A DNA stretch of 64,000 nt from Chlamydoabsidia padenii (GCA_025330725.1 JAIWND010000049.1:62001-126000), one strand, 5' to 3'. Shown: positions 24,270 through 36,208, counted from the stretch's first letter. The notes: a model not told the origin generated them from the sequence alone. Numbers and translations: made by a program.

Positions 24270-27200
24270 CTATAACATGGTGTTCAAAAGCCAGTAGGAT
24301 CCAAACTTGTATTGGTTTACAACACAATAATGATGATCTTCTTCTTCCTTAGTATCGACATCGAGGACCCCTACAACAATCAAATCATTATGTGAGTGAA
24401 ATGTACCCTCTGTTTTTACCAAAGGATTTCCATCTTCATCCTTTCCAGTTTGTCGATATTCGATGATGGTAAAGCTCGAGCCGTCCATTATGGTCTTGCC
24501 AATAAAGTGCGTATTAGTACCCTTTCTTGCAAAGATTCCCCATCTTTTGTCCACCATTGACACATTGACTTCATTATTGTCTTGATAATCGCGAGCAGCA
24601 CCAAACATGATCTTGAAGAAATCGTCACCTTCTTCGCTGATAAAGTCGATGACGTCTTTACTGCATCGTGTGATCCCGTTGATTCCATTCCATGAGCCTC
24701 CTTCCAGGACATGCCGTAATGTCGCTTGTTTACCAAACAGTCTGGCGATATCCCTAGACACATTGTGGCGGTTGGTGTTGACAATGTGTTCCCGAATGAA
24801 TTTATTAAACTGTTCGCCTTTCTCTGTTTCGTAATGTAGAGGTGGACCAAAGCGAGCAATGTTGGCAGGAAGATGGTGTAGCATATGCACCTTGGGTTTC
24901 AAAGAGAATGGTGTGTGATCGTCGGAAAATACGATGTCGAAGTTGTCTAATTCAATGGTTAGTTCCTTCACAGCCAAATCCACACGCGCAATGTAATCTT
25001 CAATGTTTCCAGGTACATTCCTTACGAATACCAATGATGACAGGATCCCAAGCTTGATAAAAGACCTATTAAGAATTCGCATATCAGTATCGTCGTCCTT
25101 AATGAATTCCTTTTTTATGATCAAAGGGAGCACTTGAATTAGTTGCTTGAAGTCCCTTCCCAAGAAGGACCCACAGTGCCTAAGGTTTCGACGGAAGCTT
25201 CTTGAGAATCCAGGGCCACCACCATATCGTTCCAAGCTTTCAGTTAATCGTTCCAACTTTGTGCCTTGGTTCTTGAGGATCACCTTTACCATATGGGTAA
25301 CAAGATACTTGGCAACACCGAGGAGCACAGTGTGTAGAATTTCCACAGGCGTATCATTGGATGGATCAAACGACTGGAGTTGCAAGAGATCATCGGCACC
25401 TTTGTTTTTGTAACTAAAGTCTTTTGCCATCAACGGAGTTTCCAGCACACCAGAAATCGGAGTCTTCCTATCCAAAGTCGTTGCAGCCAAACAGTAATGG
25501 TCTCTTGTTCGCCGAGGATACAACTTGTTGAGGAGTTCCACATAATCACCAGGTTTCTTGCCAACAATCTTCCGGTAGTAACAGAATCGACAAGGGAATG
25601 TTGTTGTAAGGCCCAGCAATCCGACAAGTTCCGAATGTCTAGGGTTGTCCGCTGTTATAAAAAGGACAGGAGCAACCACCAGGACATCTTCACCATGTTC
25701 CGCCGAGTACATTACCACCCCCTGTTCCAGAGCCTTCAAATCGTCCACAAGTTCCGGTACCACGTCCATCGCCGACAATCCATTTGACCCAGCCACAGCA
25801 CCAAGGAAAAAAGTGTTTTCACGTTGATTCCTTTTTTCAAATGGTAAAGCGGCACACACCATAGACCAACTATCAAACTTGTTGAATTGCTTTGATATGT
25901 TGCCAGAAGTGTCGTCGGTAAATAGAATCACAGGAGTAATCTTGACCTTGTAGTAGCCACCAGCACCATTGGGTTTATCAATCTTGAATTTGTTTCGACC
26001 GAAGAGAAGTTCCTTGTGATGATTAGTAAGTGTGATGATTTCAGGAGCAAGAGAATGACAGTTGTCGATTAACAAGAGCGACTTCGAGATCACCTGATTA
26101 AAGGAAGATGGAGCGAGATCACAGGTTGCAGCATTCACCAGACATTTCAAACATTTACCAACATTTAAGAAGAGCACCTCGTAACATCGTGCCAAAGTTT
26201 CGCCAGCTTTTGAGAAGAAGGAGTCCAGTAGGTAATACTTGAGAGAATTGCCGTTTCCAACCGATATGATATCACCGACCCAGTAATCGATCCCACTTAC
26301 TGTCAAGACTGGCTGTTGGAATAATGGATCAGTCCGCCATTTGTGTCCTTGTTGTAGAGATACCATTTCATTCGAAGTGTAATCCGGAAGCGCAGATATA
26401 CTTTCACAACGAAGAGGATTCCTAACCAGCAATTCCAGGTACATAGAGGGCAGATTCAGATGATAAGATCGAGAAGTTGGTTCGAGGACTTGTACTTCTT
26501 TTGGTTCCATCACCGGGATAACATTCTTCTTTCGTTCTTGATACTTGAAGAGAGCATCAAGAGCCGGTAACTTGAAGTCCACACCTGTTTCCCGAGACTT
26601 TTCGTAGATCTTGACCATCAACACAATAAGATACATCACCTTTTGCATCATTCGTCGTGATACCGGATCATCGTCACCACAAATAAAGGCAAGAAGAAGC
26701 ATAAACTGAAGGGAAGGGAAAGGAGATGCATCAATCAGGCCTGTTTCCATGTTGTTGAAATCCTGTTGCGCAGATTGGTTGATTGTTTCCATGTCCACAT
26801 CCCGTTCGACAATATGACGGAAGCGATGAATAAAAGGTGCATTCAAATCCGCCATGTCATCTTCGTCTTCGCTACAGCTGTCGAAAGATTCTTCATCGCC
26901 AGATAGTAAGTCATCACCGTCTTGAGCAGGTTGTCCATTACCACTATCACCACCACCAGAAACATCGCCACCAGCCAAAGAGCCACCAGAAACATCGCCA
27001 CCAGAAACATCGCCACCAGACAAGGAGTCACCAGCCAAGGAGTCACCAGCCAAAGAGCGACCATTACCACCAACAGGAGAATCACCACCAGCCAAAGAAC
27101 CGCCGCCCCAAGAATGAGATTCGTTTGCTTCAGCCATGACAATATCATTTTGAGCTCGTTGAAGGACTTGCTCTTGATGAGTTTTAGTTTCATAGTGTTC

Positions 27201-27371
27201 CAGGAGGGACTGATGTCGAGAGAATGTTTTCTGACAGGTTTCGCAAAAAACACTTTTCTTTTTTCTTGTCAGTTTCGCCACCCTGGGAATATCACGTACT
27301 CTTTGGATGGATTGAATCGTTTGAGTTGATTGAGTTGAAGATTCAGAAGATCGTTGTTGTTGATTTTCCAT
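24270..27371 (-). CDS. Intact Plavaka-like transposase-derived protein, 1033 aa
   Basis: A single uninterrupted 1033-aa frame. Residues about 43-66 form a C2H2 zinc finger (CETCQKTFSRHQSLLEHYETKTH). A Gly/Ser/Asp repeat tract (units such as SLAGGD, DVSGG) follows, then an acidic stretch. The large central region resembles the RNase H-like transposases of Plavaka/CACTA-type elements common in Mucoromycota: LLIDNCHSLAPE, VLFITADNPRHSELVGLLG, CRFCYY, VEILHTVLLGVAKYLVTH, LRHCGSFLGRDFKQLIQVLP and HYETEKGEQFNKFIREH. The C-terminal about 90 residues (RWGIFARKGTNTHFIG...) look like a small beta-rich domain, possibly BAH-like. No terminal inverted repeats or target duplication are visible nearby, so it may be immobile or domesticated. 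No premature stops were found. The family is recognised by motif and has not been searched. Confidence 0.65.
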   Translation of the reverse strand: MENQQQRSSESSTQSTQTIQSIQRVRDIPRVAKLTRKKKSVFCETCQKTFSRHQSLLEHYETKTHQEQVLQRAQNDIVMAEANESHSWGGGSLAGGDSPVGGNGRSLAGDSLAGDSLSGGDVSGGDVSGGSLAGGDVSGGGDSGNGQPAQDGDDLLSGDEESFDSCSEDEDDMADLNAPFIHRFRHIVERDVDMETINQSAQQDFNNMETGLIDASPFPSLQFMLLLAFICGDDDPVSRRMMQKVMYLIVLMVKIYEKSRETGVDFKLPALDALFKYQERKKNVIPVMEPKEVQVLEPTSRSYHLNLPSMYLELLVRNPLRCESISALPDYTSNEMVSLQQGHKWRTDPLFQQPVLTVSGIDYWVGDIISVGNGNSLKYYLLDSFFSKAGETLARCYEVLFLNVGKCLKCLVNAATCDLAPSSFNQVISKSLLLIDNCHSLAPEIITLTNHHKELLFGRNKFKIDKPNGAGGYYKVKITPVILFTDDTSGNISKQFNKFDSWSMVCAALPFEKRNQRENTFFLGAVAGSNGLSAMDVVPELVDDLKALEQGVVMYSAEHGEDVLVVAPVLFITADNPRHSELVGLLGLTTTFPCRFCYYRKIVGKKPGDYVELLNKLYPRRTRDHYCLAATTLDRKTPISGVLETPLMAKDFSYKNKGADDLLQLQSFDPSNDTPVEILHTVLLGVAKYLVTHMVKVILKNQGTKLERLTESLERYGGGPGFSRSFRRNLRHCGSFLGRDFKQLIQVLPLIIKKEFIKDDDTDMRILNRSFIKLGILSSLVFVRNVPGNIEDYIARVDLAVKELTIELDNFDIVFSDDHTPFSLKPKVHMLHHLPANIARFGPPLHYETEKGEQFNKFIREHIVNTNRHNVSRDIARLFGKQATLRHVLEGGSWNGINGITRCSKDVIDFISEEGDDFFKIMFGAARDYQDNNEVNVSMVDKRWGIFARKGTNTHFIGKTIMDGSSFTIIEYRQTGKDEDGNPLVKTEGTFHSHNDLIVVGVLDVDTKEEEDHHYCVVNQYKFGSYWLLNTML

Positions 27372-29700
27372 TTGAGTGTAATAAAAGTGAAGAAGGAAGG
27401 AAAAATGTAAAAGTCCACTTAAAGGGCCTAAATATTAAATAACCAAAGTTAAAATTCCGCTGTCTGCGCCAAGCCGTCAAAATGAAAAGTTTTTTTTTTT
27501 CTAGCTCTTTCTTCCTTCTTTCACTTTCTCCATCTCTCTTGATTTTTTTATCCTACTAATGTTGGCTCTTACAACACATTCCAAACTGTTGCTTGTTTAT
27601 AATAAGCTGAAGATGCCTGCTGGTAGTGATAAAGATGTCAGTTGAAGGGGTTTTAGACTTGGGATAAGTATTTTTAGTAACCTGGTGCGCCATAAACGTA
27701 TCGTAACGCTTATCAAAGTCTTTTCTATCATAAATTTGATTTTATTGAAACTACTTCGGAACAATGGAAAGCAATTTAACTATGGTATTGGTTGGCACTT
27801 GTTTGTAGACACCTTCTTTTGCTACTTGCTATTGGATCTCTTGGTCATCTATGTATGGGTCTAATACTTTGGCTTGTGGCTTGTAACTCTTGGCTCTCCT
27901 AAATCAACTCTTGGCTTTCTGGAAATAAGTCTTGGCGCTATGGTATCAAGTTGCATGTGGTGCTTACTGAACGTAAAGGTGCTTAAAAATGAATTTGCTA
28001 GATTGTAGTAGTGTAGATTACAATAGTGTAGTTTTTAGTGTAGTTTTTTATTACTTTGTTTGACCAATAATAAACCGATTTTATATTATAATAATGTGTA
28101 TATTTTGCCGTGATAATGGACCAATAGCATCCATCCGTTACCACGCTTCCACCGTAACTTGAAGGAGTCTTCCTATTGGCCAGATGCTACAGTCAGTTCC
28201 TGAAATAGTATTCCTTATTTACAGGTATGACAACATTCCAAAATGGTAACTTTTTGGACGCTGTTTGAAAAAAAATCTTTGGGTGTGAAAGAAAACAACG
28301 CATTCCAGAGTTTGGCCGTTTATGGTAGAAAGTGTCAGCTGACCCATTTCGTCATCTCTCACCATTGGTGGAATAAAATTTTCGAAATCTAGGACTGTTT
28401 TCTCGGACAAAAAGCTATAAAAGACCACTTCTTTTTCTCACTTTCCCACTTTTTTTTTCTCAAGTCTTTTCCCACGCCAATTGGGTTTTGCCACCAAGAA
28501 GAGGAACCAGTATAGTATTGCAAAGGAATTGAAATTCTGATAGCTTTACTAGACAGGAACAAGCTGTACAAACTTGCTTCTTGCATGGGCAGAATCTGTT
28601 GGTAGTCTCTCCTAGGTTCGAGGCGTGTGGGTTATTCCTTTCACTTCCGGAAGTGTAGATCATAAAGCTTTTTCTTCTGAAACGGCGCAGAATATAAACA
28701 GTAAATGAAAATGAAATCCAAAAATCAATCAAGCTCCGCCATAGATGCGGGGATGAAGGAGGAAGTGTGGGGAAACTTGAATGTCAGGATTATTTTTAAA
28801 ACGCAGCTGAAGCGGACTGTCTTCGAATAAAAATGAAAATTCGTCCTCTTCTTACTCCCTCCCTCTTTATTATTTTAATCATTCACTTTAACATGGCGGT
28901 TTGAATGTATTGTTCACGATGCTATATAAACCTACCTCTGTCATCTCAACATGGGGCAACCTACAACTACCAAAACAATGCATCTTTTATTATCGAACTT
29001 AACAATCCTCACTATATATATATTGCCTTGGGAATTTTTTTTATATATAGCATGGTGAAGAGGTCGCATCAAGCTTGACTTTTCCCAGCTGTTGGACTTT
29101 ATATAGACACTCACTTTGGTTATATTGGAGTGCTGCACAACACGGTGGTTTGATGGTCAATAAAGTAGCTCACACCAGTTGGAACGAATGGGTAAAGATG
29201 AACATAAATCGGTGATGGAACAACTGACTCTATGGTAATGTGTTGCCTTGCTGACAATGGCGGATCTTTATTGAAACTCATTGAAACTGGATTACTATGA
29301 CAAAGGTAATAAAAAAAGAAAGCAAAACAAATGGAATGAAAAGAAAAGAGAAGTGTGGTTCTGTAGACCGGGCTCATCAAGACTCTGATACTAATACTTT
29401 TCTCTCTCTTTCTTCTCTTTCTGTATGTTTAGGTGGATCAGTGGTCCAAGTACCAACAAACATAGACTACAGCTTTAACGATTGATTACCTATTCATCTT
29501 TATCGACATACTGGACATCTATTACATATCTTTAGCAAATAGACACTACTGGCAGGGCGCATGGGCAAACTGTTACATACATCAGAAATCAAAAATCATC
29601 AACCATGTCATCACGAAAACTCTATGGACGATGATCTCTGGCTTTATTTATCTCCCCTCCACCCATATAGTTTAGTACAGCCGCCATTTATCTGATTTCA
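27372..29700. other. Spacer without recognisable gene
   Basis: Contains an AGTTAAAATTCCGC variant of the recurring motif just upstream of the transposase-like gene (about 27447-27460), and short CTTGGC-containing repeats near 27870-27940. CCAAT/ATTGG elements are near 28120 and 28180. ORFs here lack recognisable domains or coding-like composition. Confidence 0.4.
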
Positions 29701-29702
29701 GA

Positions 29703-30449
29703 TCGTCCTTCAAGGTGTCTGTCAAGAACTTTATCGAAAAATACGACTTTGACAAGGATATGGATGCCTTCCCTGGTGACGCTCAAACAGGCCAATTGAA
29801 GCGGTATGCTTGTATCATGGAAAGCGCACGGTATGATATCAACCAGCAAAACAATATGTGCATGCACAATGGCGATATTTACTACTCTTCGTTATAATTT
29901 TGCTTTAGTTTCCTCCGTGAAGGCTCTGGCACCACCAAGCCTGTCTTCTCCAGCGACTTCTTCGTGGATTGTCACCATGTGGTGCACTTGAATTAGCGCA
30001 CCCTCAATCCACGTTTGAAGTTCAAGGAGACGTGTCCTGCTAGCATATGTCTTCTGGTGGTCACCGTAAGTTCCAAAGCTTAATTAATATACGCCTTTAC
30101 TAACCATCTTTATTATAGATCATGCACATCTTGGTCCTGAAGATCGATAAAGTATCCCTTTCCCTATTGTCACCTTCACCATCATCATCACCGTCTAATC
30201 ATCCACAGAAGAAGGCGCGGCTCCTCACGACAAAGGTTTTTGTCTGAAAACTCGGTGTATGCATCTGTGTACCACTGTTTGCTGGGCGCGGACAAACCTG
30301 GCAGATTCCACAGCATCAACAGTCGCAAGCCAGTCGACTGGCAAGACGAGATGCCGGAATTTGCTACTCGTCTGCTGGCTTTGACTGGTGTTGGGGAAGA
30401 TGTCGAGGAGTTGGACGATGATGCGATCAACGACATCTTGTTTGGCTGA
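29703..30449 (+). pseudogene. Unrecognised, probably decayed coding remnant
   Basis: Several stretches with coding-like codon use occur in order: FKVSVKNFIEKYDFDKDMD, then (after an AG at about 29908) LREGSGTTKPVFSSDFFVD, and finally the frame SENSVYASVYHCLLGADKPG to an acidic end DDDAINDILFG with a stop at 30447-30449. They lie in different frames, and stops fall between them that plausible introns only partly remove. I do not recognise the family. It could be a real multi-exon gene with unusual splicing or a decayed gene. Confidence 0.3.
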
Positions 30450-33400
30450 TAGACAGTTTGTTTGTTGTTTTTTTTAATAATAATAAACACATTTTAACCA
30501 TTCGTCCATATTTTGTCTCCATGTCTTTTTTATAATCCATACGTCTTTATTTAAATTGTATGGCTAATAAAATCTGTATATGCTTTATTCAAATCTTTAT
30601 GTTTACAATTCTACCTCTATGTCTATAATCTATCAGTATGTTTATGATTCCACCTATATATCTACAGTCTATGCGTACGTTTATTATTCTATCTATATAT
30701 CTATATTCCCTCTATATCCACCTGTATATCAACCTGTATATCAACCTTCCACCTATATCAACCTGTATTGTCCAATATTACCCATCGGAGCTTGTATGTT
30801 AGTCGACATTCTGGTAACAACCTTTATCACCCGTGGCAACTATTTCCGCCTATTTGGACAGAATTTTTATTTAGGAACAACGTTTTCCCAAGTAGATCCA
30901 GCAAATTGGTCAAATAATGGTGTTTTGAAAGCAAACGTGGACATGATCAAATGTAATATTAAAAAAAAAAGTTTATTGCAAGTAAAAAAGATCATCCAAA
31001 GTCTATTCTAAGTGTCTATACTACACCGCACCCCCGATTAAATGATGGTAATATCATCTAATGTATAACTATGCCTATTCTGTACTACAGTGCCAGCGAT
31101 AACAGTGATTTGATTCAAGACCACCTCGTCGAGATAAAAGAAGCTAATTATGTAGCCCACATCATGACGATATGACAAGTCGACTTGCAATTCACACCAC
31201 TGTATCACTGCCACCATTACCAATCTTTGTATCGCAAATATCACTTTTTTTTTGTACTTACCTCTTCATAGCCTTGTCGATTTCGTTCGCCAATAAGTCT
31301 TCTTGCTGCCACCATCGTCCAAACGGATTGCTTCCAGTCGCCAGTAATAAACTTGAGCACGGGTGATATGATGTCCAAAGTTTTCGACTGCCAGGCGGTG
31401 CATGTCAGGGATCGAGGTTGATACCGCAAGTCCATTGACGTTCCTGTTCAGTTAAATGGATATACGGCGAGGAGAGTGAGAAGGATGACCTACCTACCTA
31501 GGGCGCGAGTAATTTCGAGTTGAATCCAGTTCTAATACTTGTTGATATGCCCCTTGATGTCACCTTTGCAAAGGGAAGGACAACACCTGGCGCCGCGTTG
31601 AATAGCGTCAATGTGCCCTGAGCAAGGATTTTCTTACCAACCCTTGGGAAGCAGTGTCGATAGCCGGTTTGCTGGTGGGCCGCTTCTGTAATTTCCATCG
31701 CACTGTCTTTGTAGGGTAGTGCCACCAAACGATCGTCCATCATTCCATTCGTGAGTCCGTGCCATCCGAGAAGAAAGTCGTATTGAACGGACGGTCAGAG
31801 AGTAAGACCCATTCATCAAACAGCGGTGCTTGTCAAATTGATGTTTGAAGATCACGACAACGAGAGCAGGTCTTGTAATTACGAGTCGACCCTGTAAGCA
31901 TGCCGCAATGTTTCATGGAGCTGCAATAAATAAAATCGAGTGGAGAGAGTTCAAAAGGAGAGATTTTTTGTTTTTTATCACCTTAAAATATCATAACGGG
32001 ATTTCAAAATTCGGGGCTTATCAGTGACATTCGCGTGGGTTGTAATTGTAATGCCTTCCCCTCTCTTTTTTGCTTTCTAATGGTTTGCCTGCCTGGGTAA
32101 GTACTCGACACATTGAATGCAAGAAAAAACTAACTCGTCTTTTTATAAATTTGCTTGCAATAGCCTCACTCTCTATGTTATAGTCTACATTCTCCATTGA
32201 CATCCTCAAAGACATTAATAATTCCTTCACCATGGCACACACTTGACTTTGTGGACTGATAAGAACCTCTGGGGGATATTCTTCTTTACTATATAGGTGT
32301 TGGTACTTTTGAGTCAAATGTAACAAAGCGAAGCCAAAATGAACGTAGCGTCTGATTGACCTTTCTTCTTGTCTTTCTTGATTCTAGGAATGGAGACGCA
32401 GGCACTCATATTAGTATTTTGGAAATACGGGTTACAACTGCTTTTTATGTGAGCGGAACGTATCGCCAGAGTGGGATTGGATGCCTACTGTCAAGACTAA
32501 AGGTAAGAGAACCCTCCAATCCCCCAGAAAAGGAAAAAGATGACCAACTGATACTTGTTTATTATTTAGATACTATCTCACCAAATCCTTTAGGTTGACT
32601 TTACACTAACCTTGTCAACAATGGCACTATGGTCAAATACACACCTCTGGGATTTTATGATTACGATTGTTACACGGACTATTCTGCTCTCTTGGTGTCA
32701 CCACATTCCTTCCATATAGGGTTTGGAAGAATCACATGGTATTCTTTAGTAGGTACACGATTGCATAAATAAAGTTGACATCTAATTAAGTCTTCCCTCC
32801 CCCTATAGCCACATACCTTACTTGTTGTCTTGTAGTACTTTTTGGATTGACTAGCTCTTACTTTGATTGGCAACTTGAATAAGGGGGCTATCTATCGACC
32901 TGTCAAATGGATTCTGGTGTCCATCATACCCAACCTTGTCCTTCTCTCTTACCTGATTACTGTAGCTCTCATTATTGTGAATTCTGACAGGTACAGTAAC
33001 AAAATTGGGATTCAAGGGGACAGGATACTAATACAGATCTTTTTGTTATGATAGACTATGGTAGATATATTCTTCTTTAGGATTTATGCCTTTTTACAAC
33101 AAAAACAAGATTCGGTGACCTTTTTTAGGTGGCAGATTCAAGCATAGTACCTGATAATACTACAAGCAACAGTGATGAATAAATCTACAAGATCAGCCAT
33201 TATTTGCATCAAATGAAACTGGGTAGAATGAACTGGCCCACTTGAAGAGGTCACTCCTTCTTACATTATCTTGACAAATACTCTTGAACAAGCCAGATCA
33301 TCACGATACAAGTTTGCTAATCAGCCACCATCATTCAACAGGCCACATGCTATCTCCTCCCATGGTATTGCCACCAAGATAGAAAACATCGATTCTGGTG

Positions 33401-33451
33401 GTATTCATGGTTTCGATGCTAATCTGACAAGATCCTCTTCAACAGAACACT
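30450..33451. other. Region of short, disrupted coding remnants
   Basis: About 30580-30780 is a low-complexity (TATATC/CTATAT)-rich stretch. On the minus strand, about 31038-31435 has pieces such as YTLDDITII and FFYLDEVVL that loosely recall carbohydrate-binding-domain strands, and 32021-32326 carries an open frame without a known domain. Frames are broken and no complete gene can be assembled. An ATCCCG motif copy lies at 31995-32010 (minus orientation). Confidence 0.3.
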
Positions 33452-34214
33452 ATGATATCCAGCAACAATGGAACAACAACTGGATTTACCACTCCACTCT
33501 CTTCACCGGCATCATCTTTTAGAACCAAGTATGTGAATCGACGATCACCTGGCCCATTCCATGCAAGTCAAGTCTTTGATTTGGATTGTGTCATCAACAA
33601 GCAAGACTGTCGAACAACATTCATGATTCGGAACATCCCGAACAAGTATAATCGGGTAAAACAATCAATAAAAGCATGCAATTCTCTCGTCAACTGACTA
33701 TTTCTTTCTTTGATAGATCATGCTCATGGAATATATTGATGCTACTCACAAAGGTACCTACGACTTTTTGTATCTCCGTATAGATTTCCAAAACAAGTGT
33801 AATATGGGGTATGCTTTTATAAACTTTATCAATGTTGCCTCTGTCGTCTCATTTGCTCAACAAAGAATGGGCACACTTTGGTAAGTAGTAACATATCTTT
33901 GACTAGGCTTCACTCACCTTTTTTTTTTTGTTACAAATAGGAATCGTTTTAATTCGGAAAAGCGATTCAATTTGTCGTACGCCAAGGTGCAAGGAAAAGA
34001 CAACCTGATCCAAAAATTCAGAAACTCGGATGTGATGAAGCAACCGATTGAATACCGACCAATGCTATTTTATTCTGCTGGTTCAAACAAAGGGGAACAG
34101 CAAGTAAGTATCTATGTGTAAAAAGAACGTGCTAATGAAATAGATTAACTCACTTTTACGTTTGCTTTTTATGGATAGCCATTCCCTTGCCCCACCAACA
34201 ATCATCATCATTGA
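33452..34214 (+). CDS. Mei2-type RRM protein, possibly 5'-truncated
   Basis: Exons about 33452-33655, 33717-33892, 33941-34103 and 34179-34214 encode the C-terminal RRM typical of Mei2-like proteins: TTFMIRNIPNKYNR, KGTYDFLYLRIDFQNKCNMG, YAFINFI, WNRFNSEKRFNLSYAKVQGK and YRPMLFYS. This domain binds RNA; Mei2 proteins promote meiosis or differentiation by retaining meiosis-specific transcripts. The two upstream RRMs of full-length family members were not found. A Ser/Asn-rich frame at 33271-33450 (PPSFNRPHAISSHGIATKI) is typical of the linker but is one base out of register, which suggests a missed intron or a frameshift. The given start is the first ATG in the RRM frame and is uncertain. Confidence 0.65.
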
Positions 34215-34619
34215 ATCTACTCCAGCCCATTCCACTCCACGCCTCTCTATTCCACTAGCATTATTCAACCATTTACCTATATCATATATTCTATATACCA
34301 TCTAATTGCTCTTTGTAAATAAAGTCAAAAAAGCTTATTCTATTATCCTATTGTTGTCCATTTTCTTTTTTATATATAACCATAGATGTCTATCCATATC
34401 GATGATGTAGCGCTTGATTATAATTTATTCCTACTGGCAATTATATTAACTAGTCGCGGGTCCACATGTAAAGATCAATCATATACACACTTTATGTTGG
34501 AATGGCAATATAGACATTATTTTATTATGTGTGAGATAAATGACAACTAATCTAAGAGGAGATATGTTATTGAATAGATCAAACTATATTACAAAGGTCA
34601 ATTTATAAAGTTTGTTAAA

Positions 34620-34767
34620 AAGAGAGAAACCCAAAGGACAAGCCGCAGTAAACCCTGCCTGTTTGCCAGCTGAGGATAGCGTCCGTTTGCTTTAGCAAGT
34701 CTACAAGAAGAAAGGTGAGTGGTTAACTTTTTGTTGTTTTTGCTTACCAAAGCGTACTTGGAGATAT
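34620..34767 (-). other. Spliced tail with 20-nt micro-exon downstream of COPE
   Basis: On the minus strand, a branch-point-like TACTAAC (34805-34811), a C/T-rich tract and AG define an acceptor before a 20-nt exon (34748-34767). This ends at GTAAGC, and the next acceptor (CTTCTTGTAG) precedes an exon from 34700 downward. The frames are short. It may be a 3'-UTR intron/exon set of COPE or a separate spliced non-coding RNA. The 34640-34700 segment is less AT-rich than its surroundings. Confidence 0.4.
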
Positions 34768-34907
34768 CTAAGAGGGGGGGGGTAGGAGGTATAAAATCAA
34801 ATCAGTTAGTACGCCAATGTATTCCCAATCCTTGAGCAAATATGATTTTTTTTAAAAAAAAAGTAAAAGGTTGGGTAGTTTATTATAATGTATTGTTTCA
34901 TCTACAT

Positions 34908-36065
34908 TTAAGATGCATCTACCAAGTTGAATCGAGCAGCCGAGCGGTCAAAGAGACTTGACTTGAGATCAAGATCCACCAAGAATGGATGTTGAGGTGC
35001 CACTTCACGTAATTGACTACACAAAGCCAAGTATTAGAACAAGATCACACTTACCACAAAAAACCTACCTAATATATCTACTTGTCGCGTCCGGAGCCTT
35101 TGCCATCAAGTTCGAGCATACAATCATATTCACCAAAGTATCAGGATCGTCACTATTCTGAAATCCATCGTAAAAAGTTTAGTGTCCTTTTATATCTAAC
35201 TTGCCCCCCCCTTTTTTTTTTTTTGGTTACCTTGTTTAAGGCTTCCAGTAATAAACTTTCCGCTTCAGGATACCTTCCCATGGCCAAATTAGATGCTGCT
35301 TGACCATTCAATACTTTCACCGTTTGTGCCGAGTTGGATTGACCAAATTCTTCAAAGATATAAAATGCTTCTTGATACTTTTCACCACCCTACCGACAAA
35401 AGTTACAGTGAGTCTCTGTGTGCGTCTTTTTCATTTTCATTTCCTTCTTGTCAGTACTTACCACACGAAGCCCCACCCAGGCTTCCATCATTTGTAACAA
35501 CAAAGCATCCTCAGCCCATGATTTGGCTTGAGTCACTTCATTACGAGCCAAGTCCAGTCGATCCATCTGCAAGTAGATCTGTACAGCCAAAGCAACACTA
35601 GAAGAGAAAAGTGAGAATGGATGGGACAATATATACAAAACATTTACTTTACCATTCCAGTTTCTTTGAGCGTACGTGGAGTACCTTGAGAGCATCTTCC
35701 AGTTTACCTGCATTGACAAAGAGAGAGGCGACCACGACTTGCACCGCAGGATGGACACGGTTTGTACCTTGTTCAAATAATTCTTGAGCTTGTTGTAAAA
35801 GATTGTCTGAAGGTTTTTGCAAATAAAGAGCCAATAGACGTACTGCTCTTAGACCAGGGTCGACATCTTGAGTATCCTTAATGTCAGAGAGGACCAAGTT
35901 GAATTTGCCTTGAGCGACATAGGAGCGATAAAGATAAGTGTGGGCTTCCAAAGTAGCTTCGGGCGAGTTGAATTGACGAGATGAGCTGATTTGATTGATA
36001 AGAGCTTGATAATTTCCAAGGGCAAACATGTTGCGAATCCCAAATAAAACAGATTCTTCGTCCAT
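34908..36065 (-). CDS. COPE: Coatomer epsilon subunit
   Basis: The product is an all-helical TPR-like solenoid matching epsilon-COP. It begins MDEESVLFGIRNMFALGNYQ and includes FNSPEATLEAHTYLYRSYVAQGKF, VQVVVASLFVNAGKLEDALKVL, AVQIYLQMDRLDLARNEV and AEDALLLQMMEAWVGLRV. The later exons read GEKYQEAFYIFEEFGQ, LAMGRYPEAESLLLEAL and PDTLVNMIVCSNL, ending QLREVAPQHPFLVDL...FNLVDAS. It stabilises alpha-COP in the COPI coat for Golgi-to-ER transport. The gene has several short introns. It is divergent from the TDG-like gene, with 143 nt between start codons. Confidence 0.9.
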
Positions 36066-36140
36066 GATGAATAAAACGTGTATGTGTGAAAGGAGAGAAA
36101 GAGACGAAAGATGGGCTGTTTTAATTGGGAGGAGAATTAG

Positions 36141-36153
36141 TTTCAAAGCCCGC
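36141..36153 (+). promoter_or_regulatory. ATCCCG-type motif in COPE/TDG divergent promoter
   Basis: TTTCAAAGCCCGC, one base off the usual AATCCCGC core, roughly midway in the 143-nt divergent spacer. Confidence 0.35.
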
Positions 36154-36208
36154 ATTTAAAATATATTCCCCGCCAGTTTTTTTTTTTTTTCTCTTTCTTT
36201 CTTCCATT

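Noticed and set aside
28600..28640. GGTTCGAGGCGTG resembling a tRNA T-arm
   Set aside because: No acceptor, anticodon or D arm could be paired around it.
28460..28732. 90-aa Cys-containing minus-strand ORF
   Set aside because: No domain, no splice context and no coding bias; a chance ORF is likely.
30580..31011. Tyr/Ile-rich plus-strand ORF
   Set aside because: Low-complexity TATATC repeats with no protein-like composition.
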